Source: Scatosoma sp045533485 (GTDB lineage: Bacteria > Bacillota > Clostridia > Christensenellales > Borkfalkiaceae). From it: a stretch of 15,089 nucleotides of DNA. The position numbers and the translations under genes were made by a program. Each line of letters opens with the position of its first letter. Position 1 is the first letter of the stretch. Below are positions 14,230 to 15,089 of this stretch, piece after piece. The stretch covers positions 1-15,089 of the forward strand of contig JAZSHX010000032.1 of NCBI GenBank assembly GCA_045533485.1, written 5' to 3'. The notes below the pieces were generated by a model, which saw nothing but the letters and a program-made list of their open reading frames with translations, ran no database searches and was not told the origin of the DNA.

Positions 14230-14306
14230 GGCCCAATAGCTCAGTTGGTTAGAGCGCCAGCCTGTCACGCTGGAGGTCGACGGTTCGAGCCCGTTTTGGG
14301 TCGCCA
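14230..14306 (+). tRNA. tRNA-Asp (anticodon GTC)
   Basis: A 77-nt cloverleaf with encoded CCA. The acceptor stem is GGCCCAA/TTGGGTC, the D-arm starts AGCTCAGTTGGTTAGAGC, and the anticodon stem CCAGC/GCTGG presents GTC at 14264-14266. The T-arm GACGG-TTCGAGC-CCGTT closes with one G·U pair, and the discriminator is G as expected for Asp. Confidence 0.97.
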
Positions 14307-14311
14307 AACAT

Positions 14312-14387
14312 GCCTTGATAGCTCAGTTGGTAGAGCAACAGACTGAAAATCTGTCTGTCGATGGTTCGATTCCACCTCAAGGCACCA
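14312..14387 (+). tRNA. tRNA-Phe (anticodon GAA)
   Basis: A 76-nt cloverleaf with encoded CCA. The acceptor stem is GCCTTGA/TCAAGGC with discriminator A, and the anticodon stem ACAGA/TCTGT presents GAA at 14345-14347. The T-stem GATGG/CCACC has an A·C mismatch (14361 against 14375) where most bacterial tRNA-Phe have G-C. Confidence 0.95.
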
Positions 14388-14390
14388 CAC

Positions 14391-14466
14391 GCCGGTGTAG
14401 CTCAATTGGCAGAGCAGCTGATTTGTAATCAGCAGGTTGTGGGTTCGAGTCCAATCACCGGCTCCA
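14391..14466 (+). tRNA. tRNA-Thr (anticodon TGT)
   Basis: A 76-nt cloverleaf with encoded CCA. The acceptor stem is GCCGGTG/CACCGGC with discriminator T, and the anticodon stem GCTGA/TCAGC presents TGT at 14424-14426. The T-stem GTGGG/CCAAT contains a G·A mismatch (14441 against 14453); the common form reads CCCAT on the 3' side. Confidence 0.95.
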
Positions 14467-14495
14467 CCACAAACAATAAGCTACACTTTATATAT

Positions 14496-14580
14496 GGGCA
14501 GATTCCAGAGCGGCCAAATGGATCAGACTGTAAATCTGACGTCTTCGACTTCGGTGGTTCGAATCCACCTCTGCCCACCA
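14496..14580 (+). tRNA. tRNA-Tyr (anticodon GTA)
   Basis: An 85-nt class II tRNA with encoded CCA. The acceptor stem is GGGCAGA/TCTGCCC, the anticodon stem TCAGA/TCTGA presents GTA at 14530-14532, and a long variable arm with a stem around CGTCTTCGACTTCG precedes the well-paired T-arm GGTGG/CCACC. It is the last gene of the four-tRNA cluster. Confidence 0.97.
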
Positions 14581-14589
14581 AAGACGTAT

Positions 14590-14637
14590 AATCCGAACCA
14601 CTTAATCGTAACAGGTGAATGGTTCGGATTTACTTTT
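14590..14637 (+). terminator. Likely terminator of the tRNA cluster
   Basis: AATCCGAACCA (14590-14600) pairs perfectly with TGGTTCGGATT (14620-14630), followed by TACTTTTGTT. The stem is strong and the tail moderately T-rich; it begins ten bases after tRNA-Tyr. Confidence 0.75.
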
Positions 14638-14667
14638 GTTATCCCCAATGCGCAATCATAAAGAAAC

Positions 14668-14696
14668 GGCGGTTATCCACAAAGGATAGCCGCCTT
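14668..14696. terminator. Second hairpin, possible terminator
   Basis: GGCGGTTATCC (14668-14678) pairs with GGATAGCCGCC (14684-14694) over 11 pairs with one G·U pair and the loop ACAAA. The plus-strand tail TTAGAATATTATTTG is only weakly T-rich; the minus-strand tail GTTTCTTTATG is similar. It may isolate the tRNA unit from the next gene or belong to a lost neighbour. Confidence 0.55.
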
Positions 14697-14779
14697 AGAA
14701 TATTATTTGAGATGAGTTTTACTTAAAACGCTAAAAATGAATACGGAAAAACACTTTCTCCTCGTTCAATTTCAAGTAC

Positions 14780-14808
14780 TTGCAAATTGCAAAAATTTAT
14801 GATATAAT
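14780..14808 (+). promoter_or_regulatory. Promoter of the terminal ATPase gene
   Basis: TTGCAA (14780-14785) and a perfect TATAAT (14803-14808) are 17 bases apart, with TGA before the -10 (extended -10). Transcription should start near 14815, some 40 bases before the ATG at 14854. The region 14697-14779 is AT-rich and shows no gene. Confidence 0.8.
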
Positions 14809-14853
14809 GTTAAAAAGTGGAAATATAACAAATGATAAGTATACGAGGGTAAA

Positions 14854-15089
14854 ATGATAAAGTCTATCGTAATGAAAAGTTGTGCAACATATTCAGGGGA
14901 AGGCGCAACAATAGCTAACTGTTCTAAAATAAATTTTTTCTATGGACCAAATGGAAGTGGAAAATCGACAATTGGTAATTATTTACAAAACCAAACAGAT
15001 TCTTCATATTCTTTTTGTGAAATAAAATGGGAGGCAGATAGTCCTACCGATATAATTGTATATAATCGCGAATTTCGTCGGCGGAATTT
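14854..15089 (+). CDS. AAA-type ATPase, possibly AAA_13 (RloC/PrrC-like) family, 3' end outside the window
   Basis: Only the first 78 codons are present. The Walker A motif GPNGSGKST lies at residues 31-39 in INFFYGPNGSGKSTIGNYL, and residues 68-78 read IIVYNREFRRR, resembling the V-F/Y-N-x-x-F segment of AAA_13 ATPases. That family includes the tRNA anticodon nucleases RloC and PrrC and other defence ATPases; it is an inference, since the discriminating domains are absent. SMC/RecF-like or OLD-type ATPases are alternatives. The ATG is placed four bases after GAGGG (14845-14849). In 14881-15060, 59 of 180 bases are G or C, lower than the ribosomal genes, and ATA and TTA codons occur, suggesting transfer. 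It lies directly behind a tRNA cluster, a common island site. Confidence 0.7.
   Translation, partial: MIKSIVMKSCATYSGEGATIANCSKINFFYGPNGSGKSTIGNYLQNQTDSSYSFCEIKWEADSPTDIIVYNREFRRRN

Noticed and set aside
14361..14661. Reading frames across the tRNA cluster
   Set aside because: They overlap well-folded tRNA genes; the apparent proteins are typical false frames from tRNA sequence.
14581..14853. Phage or island attachment site as a repeat of the tRNA-Tyr 3' end
   Set aside because: No second copy of the tRNA 3' end is visible within the window; a distal copy would lie outside it.
1..15089. CRISPR array, insertion sequence or rRNA
   Set aside because: No regularly spaced direct repeats, transposase-like proteins with terminal inverted repeats, or rRNA segments were seen on either strand.

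Overview
The window looks like a chromosomal segment of a Clostridia-type Firmicute, probably an uncultured gut lineage. The evidence is the gene order of the spc and alpha ribosomal operons with secY-adk-map-infA-rpmJ between them, the zinc-type S14, S4, L36 and adenylate kinase, an L17 with a long internal insertion, strong AGGAGG-like ribosome binding sites, consensus sigma-A promoters, and a single-chain iron-sulfur L-serine dehydratase. A genus cannot be named from the sequence alone.

Layout. Positions 2-7380 hold the end of rplN and then rplX, rplE, rpsN, rpsH, rplF, rplR, rpsE, rpmD, rplO, secY, adk, map, infA and rpmJ, all on the plus strand with short gaps. Two hairpins sit in the gaps around secY. 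A near-perfect promoter at 7410-7438 and a structured leader of about 250 nt open the alpha operon (rpsM, rpsK, rpsD, rpoA, rplQ), which ends at a strong intrinsic terminator near 10630-10664. Together these genes make ribosomal proteins, the protein-export channel, the alpha subunit of RNA polymerase, initiation factor 1, adenylate kinase and the N-terminal methionine-trimming enzyme.

Positions 10665-14049 are accessory metabolism. On the minus strand there is a broken degV (fatty-acid-binding protein family) directly behind an intact family-39-type glycoside hydrolase with its own promoter. Divergent from it is a plus-strand L-serine dehydratase gene, also with its own promoter. A tRNA cluster (Asp, Phe, Thr, Tyr) follows at 14230-14580 behind an A-tract-rich promoter. 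The last 236 bases start an AT-rich gene for an AAA ATPase, possibly of the AAA_13 (RloC/PrrC-like) kind, which runs off the window.

Most worth a second look: an in-frame TAA inside the essential rplE gene; the AAA ATPase start next to the tRNA cluster, a possible edge of a defence island; the degV wreckage fused to the 3' end of the glycosidase gene; the long folded leader of rpsM; and two tRNAs with mismatched T-stems. I saw no CRISPR array, insertion sequence, rRNA or replication origin.
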